From positions 1 to 36,522 of the forward strand of contig WFTT01000005.1 in the NCBI GenBank assembly GCA_015485335.1: a stretch of DNA of 36,522 nucleotides. Reading direction: 5' to 3'. Position numbers and translations under genes: made by a program. The stretch comes from Robiginitomaculum sp. Lineage in GTDB: Bacteria; Pseudomonadota; Alphaproteobacteria; Caulobacterales; Maricaulaceae. Every line of letters starts with the position of its first letter. Position 1 is the stretch's first letter. Positions 16,733 to 24,357 of this stretch are shown in pieces. The notes beneath the pieces are model-generated. The model saw only the letters and a program-made list of their open reading frames with translations, made no database searches and had not been told where the DNA came from.

Positions 16733-17857
16733 ATGCAACACAACGCCGTATTAAGTGCCACGGGTCTGTGGACCCCGTCGCAAAGCATTTCCAACGAAGA
16801 ATTGGTACAAAGCTATAACACCTGGGCCAACCAGTGGAATGCCGAACATGCCGCCGCCATAGAGCAGGGCGAGGTGGAGGCCAAGCCCCTATCTTCGGCG
16901 GCCTTTATTGAAAAGGCCTCGGGCATCAAATCCCGTTATGTGGTCTCCAAAGACCCCATACTGGACCCTGCCATTATGGCACCGCGTATTCCCGAACGCC
17001 CCAATGAAGAAATTTCCATATTGGCGGAAATCGCCGTCGGCGCCGCCAAGGATGCCCTGCAAAACGCCGGGCGGGATGCCAATGATGTGGATGCGGTGCT
17101 GGTCGCGTGTTCCAATCTGCAACGGGGCTATCCGGCCATATCGGTCGAGGTACAGGATGCGCTGGGCATTGATCATGGTTTTGGCTATGACATGAATGTG
17201 GCGTGCTCTTCAGCCACGTTTGGACTGGCCACAGCGCAAAGCATGATTGTCTCCGGTCAGGCAAAGTCTGTGCTGGTATGTAATCCTGAAATTTGCTCCG
17301 GCCATTTGAATTTTCGTGACCGCGACAGCCATTTCATCTTTGGTGATGTGGCCACTGCCATTCTGGTCGAGGAAGAAAGCCGGGTGAACGGGGCGGGCTA
17401 TGACATTCTGGGTACCAAGCTGAAAACCCAGTTTTCCAACAATATCCGCAATAATTTTGGCTTTTTGAACCGTGCCGCCCCCGAAGGCATCGGCAAGGAT
17501 GACAAATTGTTCGTACAGGAAGGCCGCAAGGTGTTTCGCGAAGTGGTGCCATTGGTGGCATCCATGATCGCTGAACACATGGCTGAACTGAACCTGGAGC
17601 CCACCCAGTTAAAACGCCTGTGGTTACACCAGGCCAATTTGTCCATGAACCAGCTGATTGCCAAACGCGTGATGGGGCACGAGGTCAGCGAAGAAGACGC
17701 CCCGGTGATCTTGGATGAATATGCCAACACCTCGTCGGCGGGTTCGATCATTGCCTTTCACAAACACCATGATGATTTCAAATCCGGTGATCTGGGTCTG
17801 ATCTGTTCCTTCGGGGCGGGCTATAGTGCCGGTACGGTGGTGTTGAAAAAACGCTGA
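16733..17857 (+). CDS. Beta-ketoacyl-ACP synthase III-like protein
   Basis: This 374-residue thiolase-fold protein belongs to the FabH-like condensing enzymes. The catalytic triad is visible: Cys158 in NVACSSATFGL, His299 in LWLHQANLSMNQ and Asn332 in EYANTSSAGS. It therefore should perform a Claisen condensation of an acyl-CoA starter with malonyl-ACP. It is about 50 residues longer than housekeeping FabH, with an insertion near residues 30-60 (NTWANQWNAEHAAAIEQGE). It is not in a fab or plsX cluster, so it may be a second, alternative initiation enzyme rather than the main FabH. AGGAA lies 6 nt before the ATG. It ends 9 nt from a convergent gene. Confidence 0.88.
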   Translation: MQHNAVLSATGLWTPSQSISNEELVQSYNTWANQWNAEHAAAIEQGEVEAKPLSSAAFIEKASGIKSRYVVSKDPILDPAIMAPRIPERPNEEISILAEIAVGAAKDALQNAGRDANDVDAVLVACSNLQRGYPAISVEVQDALGIDHGFGYDMNVACSSATFGLATAQSMIVSGQAKSVLVCNPEICSGHLNFRDRDSHFIFGDVATAILVEEESRVNGAGYDILGTKLKTQFSNNIRNNFGFLNRAAPEGIGKDDKLFVQEGRKVFREVVPLVASMIAEHMAELNLEPTQLKRLWLHQANLSMNQLIAKRVMGHEVSEEDAPVILDEYANTSSAGSIIAFHKHHDDFKSGDLGLICSFGAGYSAGTVVLKKR

Positions 17858-17866
17858 GTGAACGGC

Positions 17867-18304
17867 TCAGCGCAACCCTTTGGGCCATTGAAATGTATAG
17901 GCAAGGGCGGTGGATCCGTCGGCATTCACATGCGCGTTTTGGGTTTGTGCCTGTGGCTTGAAACTAACCGGCCATATCTGGACATCATAATCACCTGCCG
18001 GCAGGTTCAGGTTGAACGGCAGGGCTTCATTACGGCTAGGCGCGCTCTGATAAATGCCGCAATCCACACTGCCCGGCGTAGAAATACAGACCTTGATGGC
18101 CATACCTGTCTGGCGTGGTGAGGCCGGCCCCCCCATCAGCGCGCCAATATTGAAATGCGTGCGCATGAATTGGCGCAGGCTGAACGGCTTGCCCTGCCAA
18201 TGGGCATTGATGACCACCTGTCCCTGTGATGGCGCAGGGGCACCGGTGTTTTGGGCCATGGGTGCGGTTTGTATTACGGCCAGCATTATGATGGGTGCCA
18301 ACAT
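17867..18304 (-). CDS. Small secreted protein of unknown function
   Basis: I do not recognise this 145-residue protein. The open frame runs upstream to 18481, but ATG 18304 is preferred: AAGGAAG lies at good spacing, and the protein then begins with a short signal peptide (MLAPIIMLAVIQTAPMA). The mature part has a beta-rich look with two cysteines (VCISTPGSVDCGIYQ) that could form a disulphide, and ends with NLPAGDYDVQIWPVSFKPQ, a pattern seen in small secreted beta-sandwich domains such as DUF2141-type proteins. It is convergent with the KAS III-like gene and divergent from the FrnE-like gene, with only 66 nt for both promoters. Confidence 0.7.
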   Translation of the reverse strand: MLAPIIMLAVIQTAPMAQNTGAPAPSQGQVVINAHWQGKPFSLRQFMRTHFNIGALMGGPASPRQTGMAIKVCISTPGSVDCGIYQSAPSRNEALPFNLNLPAGDYDVQIWPVSFKPQAQTQNAHVNADGSTALAYTFQWPKGLR

Positions 18305-18370
18305 GGTGACTTCCTTTTTATTCTGGTTCCAGTGTACCATAGTTATCGGCAAGGAAAAAAGGCGAAGAGA

Positions 18371-19003
18371 ATGAAAACGACCCTGGATATGGTTTCCGAT
18401 GTGGTATGTCCCTGGTGCTGGATTGGCTTGCGCAATGCCCGCGCCGCCCTGGATCTGCTGGGTGACGAGGTGCAGGTGCAAACCGCCTTTCGCCCCTTTT
18501 TCCTGGATGGGGGCATTCCCAAAGAGGGGCTAGAATATCACGCCTATATGGATCGTAAATTCCCGGACAAGGCGGCCCGCAAAGCCGGTATGGAGCATTT
18601 GCAACAGGCCGGCGCCCAGGTGGGGATTAATTTTCGCTTTGATAAAATTACCCGGCGACCCAATACCCTGAACGCGCATCGCCTGATCCGCTGGGCCGAG
18701 GGGCAGGGCAAGGGCTGGGAAGCCGAAGAATCCCTGTTTGATGCATTTTTTACCCAAGGGCTGGATGTCGGGGATGTGGAAACGCTGATCGGCATCGGCG
18801 TTGGGCTGGGTTTGGAAGAAGACGTGCTAAGCGGGCTGTTTGCCAGTGATCGGGATGTGGACCAGATCATCCGCGAAGTGCGCGAAGCACAGCAAATCGG
18901 AGTTCAGGCCGTACCCACCTTTATAGTGGCCCGCGCTCGCGGTGCCTCTGGCGCACAGCCACCGGCGGTGCTGGCAAAATTATTGCGCGAAGGGGCGGCC
19001 TGA
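18371..19003 (+). CDS. FrnE-like DsbA-family oxidoreductase
   Basis: This 210-residue thioredoxin-fold protein has the active-site motif CPWC in SDVVCPWCWIGLRNAR, diagnostic for the FrnE/2-hydroxychromene isomerase branch of the DsbA family. The helical insert contains NTLNAHRLIRWAEGQGKGW and the cis-proline loop is GVQAVPTFIV. No signal peptide is present, so it acts in the cytoplasm, probably in thiol-disulphide exchange or glutathione-dependent chemistry. The open frame continues upstream to 18251, but ATG 18371 gives the normal family start and has GGCGAAGAG before it. It ends 14 nt from a convergent small membrane peptide gene. Confidence 0.9.
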   Translation: MKTTLDMVSDVVCPWCWIGLRNARAALDLLGDEVQVQTAFRPFFLDGGIPKEGLEYHAYMDRKFPDKAARKAGMEHLQQAGAQVGINFRFDKITRRPNTLNAHRLIRWAEGQGKGWEAEESLFDAFFTQGLDVGDVETLIGIGVGLGLEEDVLSGLFASDRDVDQIIREVREAQQIGVQAVPTFIVARARGASGAQPPAVLAKLLREGAA

Positions 19004-19017
19004 TCCCAAAGAGGGGC

Positions 19018-19098
19018 CTAGTCGATGCGGCCGTATTCTACGATATTCAGAACTGCAAAAATCACGACAACGGCAATAATGGCAAGAAGGGCGCTCAT
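19018..19098 (-). CDS. 26-residue single-span membrane peptide
   Basis: A minus-strand frame from ATG 19098 to TAG 19018 encodes 26 residues: a short start (MSALLAI), a run of aliphatic residues forming one membrane span (AIIAVVVIFAVLN) and a polar tail ending EYGRID. The ribosome binding site AAGGAAG is strong and well spaced. Codon choice is ordinary and the frame fills the gap between a convergent FrnE-like gene and the HhH protein gene. Small peptides with this layout are common in the alphaproteobacterial envelope, but I cannot name a function. The gene is easily missed by length cut-offs. Confidence 0.65.
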   Translation of the reverse strand: MSALLAIIAVVVIFAVLNIVEYGRID

Positions 19099-19214
19099 AA
19101 TATCTTCCTTTTGTGGGCGGTCAGGACCAAATTTATGTTGAACACAGCCATAGCGCGCACCACAGGGTGTGGCCAGTGGGAATGCGTAAAAAATGCATTA
19201 GGCGTCCGCCATGC

Positions 19215-19697
19215 CTAGCGATTAGAGGACAGGGCGCTGGCCTGGGCGCGCCAGTTATCGCGCATGATACGGCCCTTAAAGCGCAACCGTTCATCTATTT
19301 TGGCGGCTTGGCTGTCGGTCCAGGCGGCGATCTGGTGATAATAATATATGCCCATGTCGTTGAGCATTTTTTCCAGTTGCGGGCCAATTCCCTTGATCAG
19401 TTTAAGGTCATCGGCATTACCGTCGCTGGCCGATTCATACAGGATCGGGTCAACTTCTGTGTTGTCCTGTTCCGAGCCTGATTGACGCTGTACCGTTTCA
19501 TATTCCAGCAATTGCGAGCGCAGTTTGGCTTTTTCCGCATCGCTTTCTTCAATTCGCGAGCGCAATTGAGCCAGCTCTTTGTCGGCTTCATCGTCTCGGT
19601 TGCTTTGTGGTTGACGCCAGATCCATCGCCCGGCGAGCAAGCCCAGTACCAGGCTTAGCGCAAGTAATCCCCACATTTGTGCGGCAAGCCATACCAT
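19215..19697 (-). CDS. Membrane-anchored coiled-coil protein with helix-hairpin-helix domain
   Basis: This 160-residue protein starts with one membrane span (MWGLLALSLVLGLLAGRWIW). A charged coiled coil follows (about residues 40-75, KELAQLRSRIEESDAEKAKLRSQ), and then a C-terminal domain with DDLKLIKGIGPQLEKMLNDMGIYYYHQIAAWT. This GIGP-type helix-hairpin-helix module is shared with the C-terminal part of some NuoE-type proteins and with flap-endonuclease-like 5' nucleases, but no nuclease catalytic domain is present. The in-frame extension to 19775 is rejected because ATG 19697 has AAGGGA upstream. It follows the BON-OmpA gene by 14 nt, so the two are co-transcribed and may form an envelope complex. 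Confidence 0.72.
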   Translation of the reverse strand: MVWLAAQMWGLLALSLVLGLLAGRWIWRQPQSNRDDEADKELAQLRSRIEESDAEKAKLRSQLLEYETVQRQSGSEQDNTEVDPILYESASDGNADDLKLIKGIGPQLEKMLNDMGIYYYHQIAAWTDSQAAKIDERLRFKGRIMRDNWRAQASALSSNR

Positions 19698-19711
19698 GGT
19701 TCTGTCCCTTT

Positions 19712-20815
19712 CTACTCTATGCCTATTTCTATCCGGCGGTTGCGCTGGCGGCAAGAACGGGTATTTTCTGAACACAGAGGTTCCGTAGACCCCGCCCCGC
19801 GCGCGCGCAGGTTATTTTCATCTATCCCTTTGTTTACAAAATACTTTTTCACGGCCAAGGCCCGTTGCAAAGACAGCCAGTCATTAAAGGCAGGATCCCC
19901 AAGGGCATCGGTATGGCCTGAGATGACCAGCGTATGGTTTTGGCACTTTGCCGCCAATTCAGCCAAACTGTCCATAAGCGCATAGCTGTCTTGGTTAATA
20001 ATGGCCTTGGATGTGGCAAAATGGATGCTGTCCTTGCCAAGGCTTTCTGTGAAACGCTGTTGGCAGCCATTACGGTCATAGGGATCTGTTGGTTTCTGCA
20101 CCGGTTCTGGCGGGGTGGTTAAGACAATGGAGGTGGTGGCATTGGCCGGAGCCGGAAAGTTTTTGAACCGTGCTTCCACTTCGGTTTTGACTTTTACATC
20201 ATCGGTACTGCCTTGCAGGCTAAGGCGGTTATCACGCATACGGGCGGTGCCCACATCCAGCCGTGATAATGCCTCCAGCAGCATTTGCGCCCGCTGGTTC
20301 CAACCGGTGGGCATGTCCGATGCCAGGTGCATCTGGTCTTCTATCTGAGCGGTCGACACCTGCTGACCCTGGGCAATAAAGTCGATCAGGGCCTGTCGGC
20401 TTCTGGCATCGCCGATACTGCCGGAAAATGCCCATTGTCCATCAGGCAGTTTTTGCACCTGCCAGATATCCGGTTCTTTTTCTTCCCGTATGTTGACCTG
20501 ATCTGTATTGACCGCGGTAATGGGCCCCATAATTGGTCCGCCCTTGCCAACACTATGCAGTACGGCCATGCGGGCTTTTTCGCGGGCGGCCTTGGTCGGC
20601 GCGGTTCCCGACAACAAGGCCTCCTGTCCGTGGATCTCTATCTTGGCCCAATCCAGATTGGCCTTGTGCAAGGCACGTTCGGCTTGGGTTTTCAAATTGG
20701 CTTCAATGCTCTGGATGCCTGAACCACCCGGCATGCCGGCAAAAACGCCATAATGAATGCCGCCTATGCCCAACGCTATAAAACCAGCCAGTGCAATTAT
20801 CCACTTCACGTTCAT
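19712..20815 (-). CDS. BON-OmpA domain envelope protein
   Basis: This 367-residue protein has one N-terminal membrane anchor (WIIALAGFIALGIGGIHYGVF). Two or three BON-like modules follow (about residues 35-105, 115-165 and 185-235, recognised by the alternating L-x-G/W-x-F-S-G patterns). The C-terminal OmpA domain is from about 265 (IHFATSKAIINQDSYALMDSLAEL, SGHTDALGDPAFNDWLSLQRALAVKKYF, RRIEIGIE), which binds peptidoglycan. The arrangement resembles mycobacterial ArfA/OmpATb-type BON-OmpA proteins. I start at ATG 20815 because the upstream extension to 20887 has no ribosome binding site and would put a polar stretch before the anchor. It is translated ahead of the HhH protein gene in the same operon. 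Confidence 0.8.
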   Translation of the reverse strand: MNVKWIIALAGFIALGIGGIHYGVFAGMPGGSGIQSIEANLKTQAERALHKANLDWAKIEIHGQEALLSGTAPTKAAREKARMAVLHSVGKGGPIMGPITAVNTDQVNIREEKEPDIWQVQKLPDGQWAFSGSIGDARSRQALIDFIAQGQQVSTAQIEDQMHLASDMPTGWNQRAQMLLEALSRLDVGTARMRDNRLSLQGSTDDVKVKTEVEARFKNFPAPANATTSIVLTTPPEPVQKPTDPYDRNGCQQRFTESLGKDSIHFATSKAIINQDSYALMDSLAELAAKCQNHTLVISGHTDALGDPAFNDWLSLQRALAVKKYFVNKGIDENNLRARGAGSTEPLCSENTRSCRQRNRRIEIGIE

Positions 20816-20938
20816 CCCCCTGGGGTTTTCTGCGTCTTCTCTACTTATGTCACAAAAACCGTTTGTTTTTCTAGGGTGAAAACTCATCCAAATGGTTTAA
20901 CTTCATGCCTTTAGGTCTTTTTCGCTGAGGTTCGCGAC

Positions 20939-22411
20939 CTAGAGCGCATATTGATAGATTGTCGCGTTTACATCATCAATAAAGTACATTTTTGTGCCAT
21001 CGGCTGAAAACGGCACAGCCCGTGGACTGGTACCCTGGGCGACCACTGGAAAGGATTTGCCGGCATAGCTGGCCGTGGAAATGTCCCAGGCAGTATTCAG
21101 GACGTATTGATAGACCGTATCATTGGTCACACCCACCACAAACATGCGGGTGCCATCCAATGAGAAAGACAGGCCCGTGGGGCTGGCTTCCTGGGCGGCT
21201 ACAGAGAAGGATTGCCCGCTATAACTGGCGGTGGAAATGTCCCAGGCCGTACCAAGGGCATATTGATAGACCGTGTCGGTGATGACCCCCACAATATACA
21301 TGCGCGTACCATCGGCGGAAAACTGTACGGAATGGGCCACGCCTTCCTGTGTGCCAATAAAGGAAGATGCGTTGGCATAACTGGCGGTGGCAATATCCCA
21401 GGCCGTACTTAAACTGTATTGATAGACGCTGTCATCGATGACCCCAACCACATACATTCTTGTGCCGTCCTGCGAAAATGCCAGCCCGGTTATATTGGCT
21501 TCTTGTGATCCGGCAAAAAAGGATTTGCCGGCATAACCGGCCGTGGAAACATCCCAGGCTTGGCTTAATGTATATTGGTAGATTGTATTGAGACTGGCAC
21601 CAACCACATACATTTTTGTGCCATCGGTGGAAAAGGCGACCTCCTGGGGCGAGCTATCTTGCGCCGACGTGGAAAAGAGTTTGTTTTCATATTGGGCGTT
21701 CCCCAAATCCCACGGATTGGCAAAGGCAGCCGTCGTGGTGAAGCTGATGGCCGGTGACCAGGCGCTGACACCCTGCGCTACCCCGGTATGACGCACCCGC
21801 ACATAATAGCCTGTGGAGACCAGGAGGTTTCCCGTCGGCACGGCCCAGCTTGTCTTGTTGGCGGCGTCACTCAGGCTTTGCACAACGATATCGGTAAAGC
21901 CTGTATCACTGGCCACCTGCCAGTCTGAACTGGCGTGGGTGTCGGTGCCGCCATTCACGGCAAAGGCCGATGAAGTGATGGTGGGGGTCTCGCCAATGCT
22001 CGTTGCCGCCGCCGCCGGGTTGGTAATGGCGGGTACGGCCACGGAAACCGTGATGGTATTGAACATCACCGGTGCACTGAATTGGGATTGATAATTTGTG
22101 CCGTTATGGCGGGCGCGAGCGTAATAGGTACTGGTTTCACTCAGGGCCAGACCGGTCGTGATTTGTGTCAGGTTCAAACTGTCCAGGGCCGCCCACACCA
22201 CATTGGTAAAGGCCGCATCGGTGGCAATTTGCCAGTCCGTGCTGGCATGGGTGTCCACCGCACTGTTTTCCAGCGTGAACGCCCCGGTATTCAGTTGCGG
22301 CTGCAGGGGTGTATCTGTGGTGCCACCGGTAAGGGTGAGCACGGGCGCGGCAATGTCAGGCAGGGCATTTTGTGCGCTCCCCGATGTGAGGCGAAGTCCC
22401 AGGCCGATCAT
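20939..22411 (-). CDS. Repeat-propeller protein of the spike locus
   Basis: This 490-residue protein has two parts. Residues about 10-220 contain two fibronectin-III-like segments (TDWQIATDAAFTNVV and SDWQVASDTGFTDIV, each followed by YYARARHNG or YYVRVRHTG). Residues about 230-490 hold five repeats of about 51 residues with the core WDxxxAxYxxxSF, FSxDGTxMYVVG and xTVYQYxL, a beta-propeller-like blade. The start ATG 22411 overlaps the stop of the spike-base gene (TAATG), so the two are coupled. An upstream in-frame GTG (22426) is less likely. Similar WD/LVIVD-like repeat proteins occur as receptor-binding parts of phages. Here its coupling to spike-base and DUF2793 genes suggests the outer tip of a particle spike. 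No signal peptide is seen. Confidence 0.65.
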   Translation of the reverse strand: MIGLGLRLTSGSAQNALPDIAAPVLTLTGGTTDTPLQPQLNTGAFTLENSAVDTHASTDWQIATDAAFTNVVWAALDSLNLTQITTGLALSETSTYYARARHNGTNYQSQFSAPVMFNTITVSVAVPAITNPAAAATSIGETPTITSSAFAVNGGTDTHASSDWQVASDTGFTDIVVQSLSDAANKTSWAVPTGNLLVSTGYYVRVRHTGVAQGVSAWSPAISFTTTAAFANPWDLGNAQYENKLFSTSAQDSSPQEVAFSTDGTKMYVVGASLNTIYQYTLSQAWDVSTAGYAGKSFFAGSQEANITGLAFSQDGTRMYVVGVIDDSVYQYSLSTAWDIATASYANASSFIGTQEGVAHSVQFSADGTRMYIVGVITDTVYQYALGTAWDISTASYSGQSFSVAAQEASPTGLSFSLDGTRMFVVGVTNDTVYQYVLNTAWDISTASYAGKSFPVVAQGTSPRAVPFSADGTKMYFIDDVNATIYQYAL

Positions 22412-22674
22412 TAAACCAGCCCACACAGATCAAGCGCCGTGGTGCCGCTCAGCATGATCCGTTTTACCCGCAGGGGCAGGATGACACCGGCGGGCACGGC
22501 CTTGAAGGTAACGGCCCCGCCGCCCTGCATGATCACCGCAATATCACCGCCGCTGCCGCTGTAAAGCGCCCGGGTGGTCAGGGCCAGATCCGTGGCATCA
22601 TCGGGGGTGATGGCAAAGGCATCAATGGCCGGGCCGCTCATGCCGGTGGCAGTATAGGGAAAGGAATCGCTCAT
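22411..22674 (-). CDS. Spike-base protein (GTA head-spike family)
   Basis: This 87-residue protein has the pattern AFAITPDDATDLALTTRALYSGSGGDIAVIMQGGGAVTFKAVPAGVILPLRVKRIM. It matches, from memory, the spike-base family typified by the Rhodobacter capsulatus GTA gene rcc01079. That protein attaches the head spike of the gene transfer agent. The open frame extends to 22722, but ATG 22674 has AAGGA at good spacing and gives the family start. It lies between the DUF2793 gene (31 nt upstream) and the repeat-propeller gene (TAATG coupling). Role in this organism is inferred; a prophage spike is the alternative. Confidence 0.72.
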   Translation of the reverse strand: MSDSFPYTATGMSGPAIDAFAITPDDATDLALTTRALYSGSGGDIAVIMQGGGAVTFKAVPAGVILPLRVKRIMLSGTTALDLCGLV

Positions 22675-22705
22675 GATAAAAGTCCTTGGTTGGTCGTTTG
22701 TGAAA

Positions 22706-23425
22706 TCAGGAAGTGGGCGCACCGCACAGCATCATATGGATGGCAATGCGGACGCTGCCGCCGGTGAAATTTGCTGTATTGGCGGTCAGGCGAATGGGGG
22801 TGTTTGCATAAAAGGCGGTGGGGCCGGTCACGCCGCTATTGGTGCTGCCCGCGGTAATGCTCAGCGTGCCGCCATATTTGGCCAGATCACCAACAATGCC
22901 GCAATCATAGCTGCTGGCCCCGGTAATGGCGGTGGTGGTGTGGGTGGTGACCGCAAACACAATGGCCCGATCCGGGATCACAATGGTGCTGTCGGTAAAG
23001 GCCCCGACCAGCGGGATATCTTCTTCGATAATGTCAAAGCGGGTCTGGGCCCCGTTTGGCGTTGCATTGGCAATCAGGCTCATCCCCCGGGGCGGGATTT
23101 GCCAAGTGGTGCCGTCAAAATACAGCATTTGCACCTGATCGATGACCCAGGCCTGCCAGCCCGCTTTGGGGATATAATAGGCCCAGGCCCCGTCCTGCCA
23201 GGCGGTGATCTGGGCATCCTTGCCTGCCCATACGCCGGTGGCATTGGCGGCAATAATATAGCGCTCGCCCTCAAGGGGGGCAGTGGGCGGCTCGGTAAGG
23301 CTCTGGCTGGTAATGACCAGCTGGACCAGCGCATCCAGTGCGCGAATGGCCTCGTTATGGGTGACGTGTTTTTGCGCCTGTGCCTCTAGAATATAAGGCA
23401 ATACCAGATTGGGGGTTTCGTTCAT
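22706..23425 (-). CDS. DUF2793 domain phage/GTA fibre protein
   Basis: This 239-residue protein begins NETPNLVLPYILEAQAQKHVTHNEAIRALDALVQL and continues with EGERYIIAANATGVWAGKDAQITAWQDGAWAYY, the hallmark of DUF2793 proteins. These occur in alphaproteobacterial prophages and in GTA spike/fibre loci. The C-terminal 110 residues are beta-rich and glycine/threonine-rich, as in fibre heads. It is the first gene of a three-gene block with the spike-base and repeat-propeller genes. AAGG lies directly before the ATG, unusually close. No capsid, portal or terminase genes are in the window, so the particle genes must be elsewhere. Confidence 0.78.
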   Translation of the reverse strand: MNETPNLVLPYILEAQAQKHVTHNEAIRALDALVQLVITSQSLTEPPTAPLEGERYIIAANATGVWAGKDAQITAWQDGAWAYYIPKAGWQAWVIDQVQMLYFDGTTWQIPPRGMSLIANATPNGAQTRFDIIEEDIPLVGAFTDSTIVIPDRAIVFAVTTHTTTAITGASSYDCGIVGDLAKYGGTLSITAGSTNSGVTGPTAFYANTPIRLTANTANFTGGSVRIAIHMMLCGAPTS

Positions 23426-23532
23426 CCTTGGTGTCCCGTGGGTTCATGAAGAAGAACCCCCAGACTAGGGCCGCCCGGCGACCCTCGGATACATTTGATT
23501 TATCCCCGCCATAAAGGCCGGGAAAAGGAAGC

Positions 23533-24357
23533 TTATTTTTTGGCCAGACGGCGTTCTTTTAACGCCCGTTCCGAGATTTCAAAAAAGGAAATATTGTCCA
23601 CATCAATGGGCCCATAGGCATAGGGCAACATGATAATATCCGCAGTAATGCCCAGTCTTTTGGCAATGCGTTGCAGCAATTCATCCAAGGTGGCGGCGTG
23701 CAGCTTGTACAAAATAAAGGGCATGATCCCAAACGCCTTGATAATGCGCAGCGGGCGTTTGCCAAACTGGCCACCGCCTTCAAAAATGCGCACCGCCGTC
23801 AGGGCCTTGTCCGAGCGAAACGCATAAAGGTTGCACGATGAATAGCCACCGTCTTTCAGGCGGTGATAGGCCAGGCCCACTTCGGGAAACTCGGCAATGA
23901 CGGTTTCGGCGGTGGTAAAGCCCGCGGCGGCATCGCCTTTCATCGATAAGAACTGGCCGACAAAATCCTGCAAAATCTCCGGGCCGTGCAGGGCATTGTC
24001 CCCGGTGGTGATGATCATGGGGAAGGCCGGCTCCATGATTTCGGCGGCGGCCAGCACACTGTCGGCCAGATTACCCCGCACGGGCGCCATCTGAATGGTA
24101 CCATCGTCCAGCCATTGGGCCAGTTCCGGCACGGTACGCAGCAGATCTTCACTTTCGATGGAGATATATATTTTCCCCATCACATCGGCATCCAGAATGG
24201 CCTGCACCACCCGGACCAGCATCACCACCCCGTCAATCGGGGCCAGGCATTTGTGTGAAGTGCCTTTCAGTCGGGCGACCGGGTCATCGGCGCCGGCGCG
24301 GCTGGCGGCCAGTACCAGAACGGATGGACGTTGGGTGGAGGGGGTGGGGGTGCTCAT
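23533..24357 (-). CDS. MobA-like NTP transferase
   Basis: This 274-residue protein has a nucleotidyltransferase fold of the sugar-phosphate/MobA-like type. The N-terminal loop is VLAASRAGADDPVARLKGTSHKCLAPIDGVVML, a stretched form of the LAAGxGxR...K signature. The metal-binding TTGDNAL block is at about residue 115. The usual arginine and glycine positions of the loop are altered, so activity is likely but the substrate is unknown; nucleotide-sugar formation fits best. Its ATG overlaps the stop of the MmgE/PrpD gene (ATGA, 24357-24354), showing coupled translation. A gap of 107 bp separates it from the spike locus. Confidence 0.72.
   Translation of the reverse strand: MSTPTPSTQRPSVLVLAASRAGADDPVARLKGTSHKCLAPIDGVVMLVRVVQAILDADVMGKIYISIESEDLLRTVPELAQWLDDGTIQMAPVRGNLADSVLAAAEIMEPAFPMIITTGDNALHGPEILQDFVGQFLSMKGDAAAGFTTAETVIAEFPEVGLAYHRLKDGGYSSCNLYAFRSDKALTAVRIFEGGGQFGKRPLRIIKAFGIMPFILYKLHAATLDELLQRIAKRLGITADIIMLPYAYGPIDVDNISFFEISERALKERRLAKK

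Noticed and set aside
21000-21720. Repeated 150-bp units as a possible CRISPR or satellite array
   Set aside because: The repeats keep one reading frame and encode 51-residue blades; there are no short identical repeats with unique spacers.
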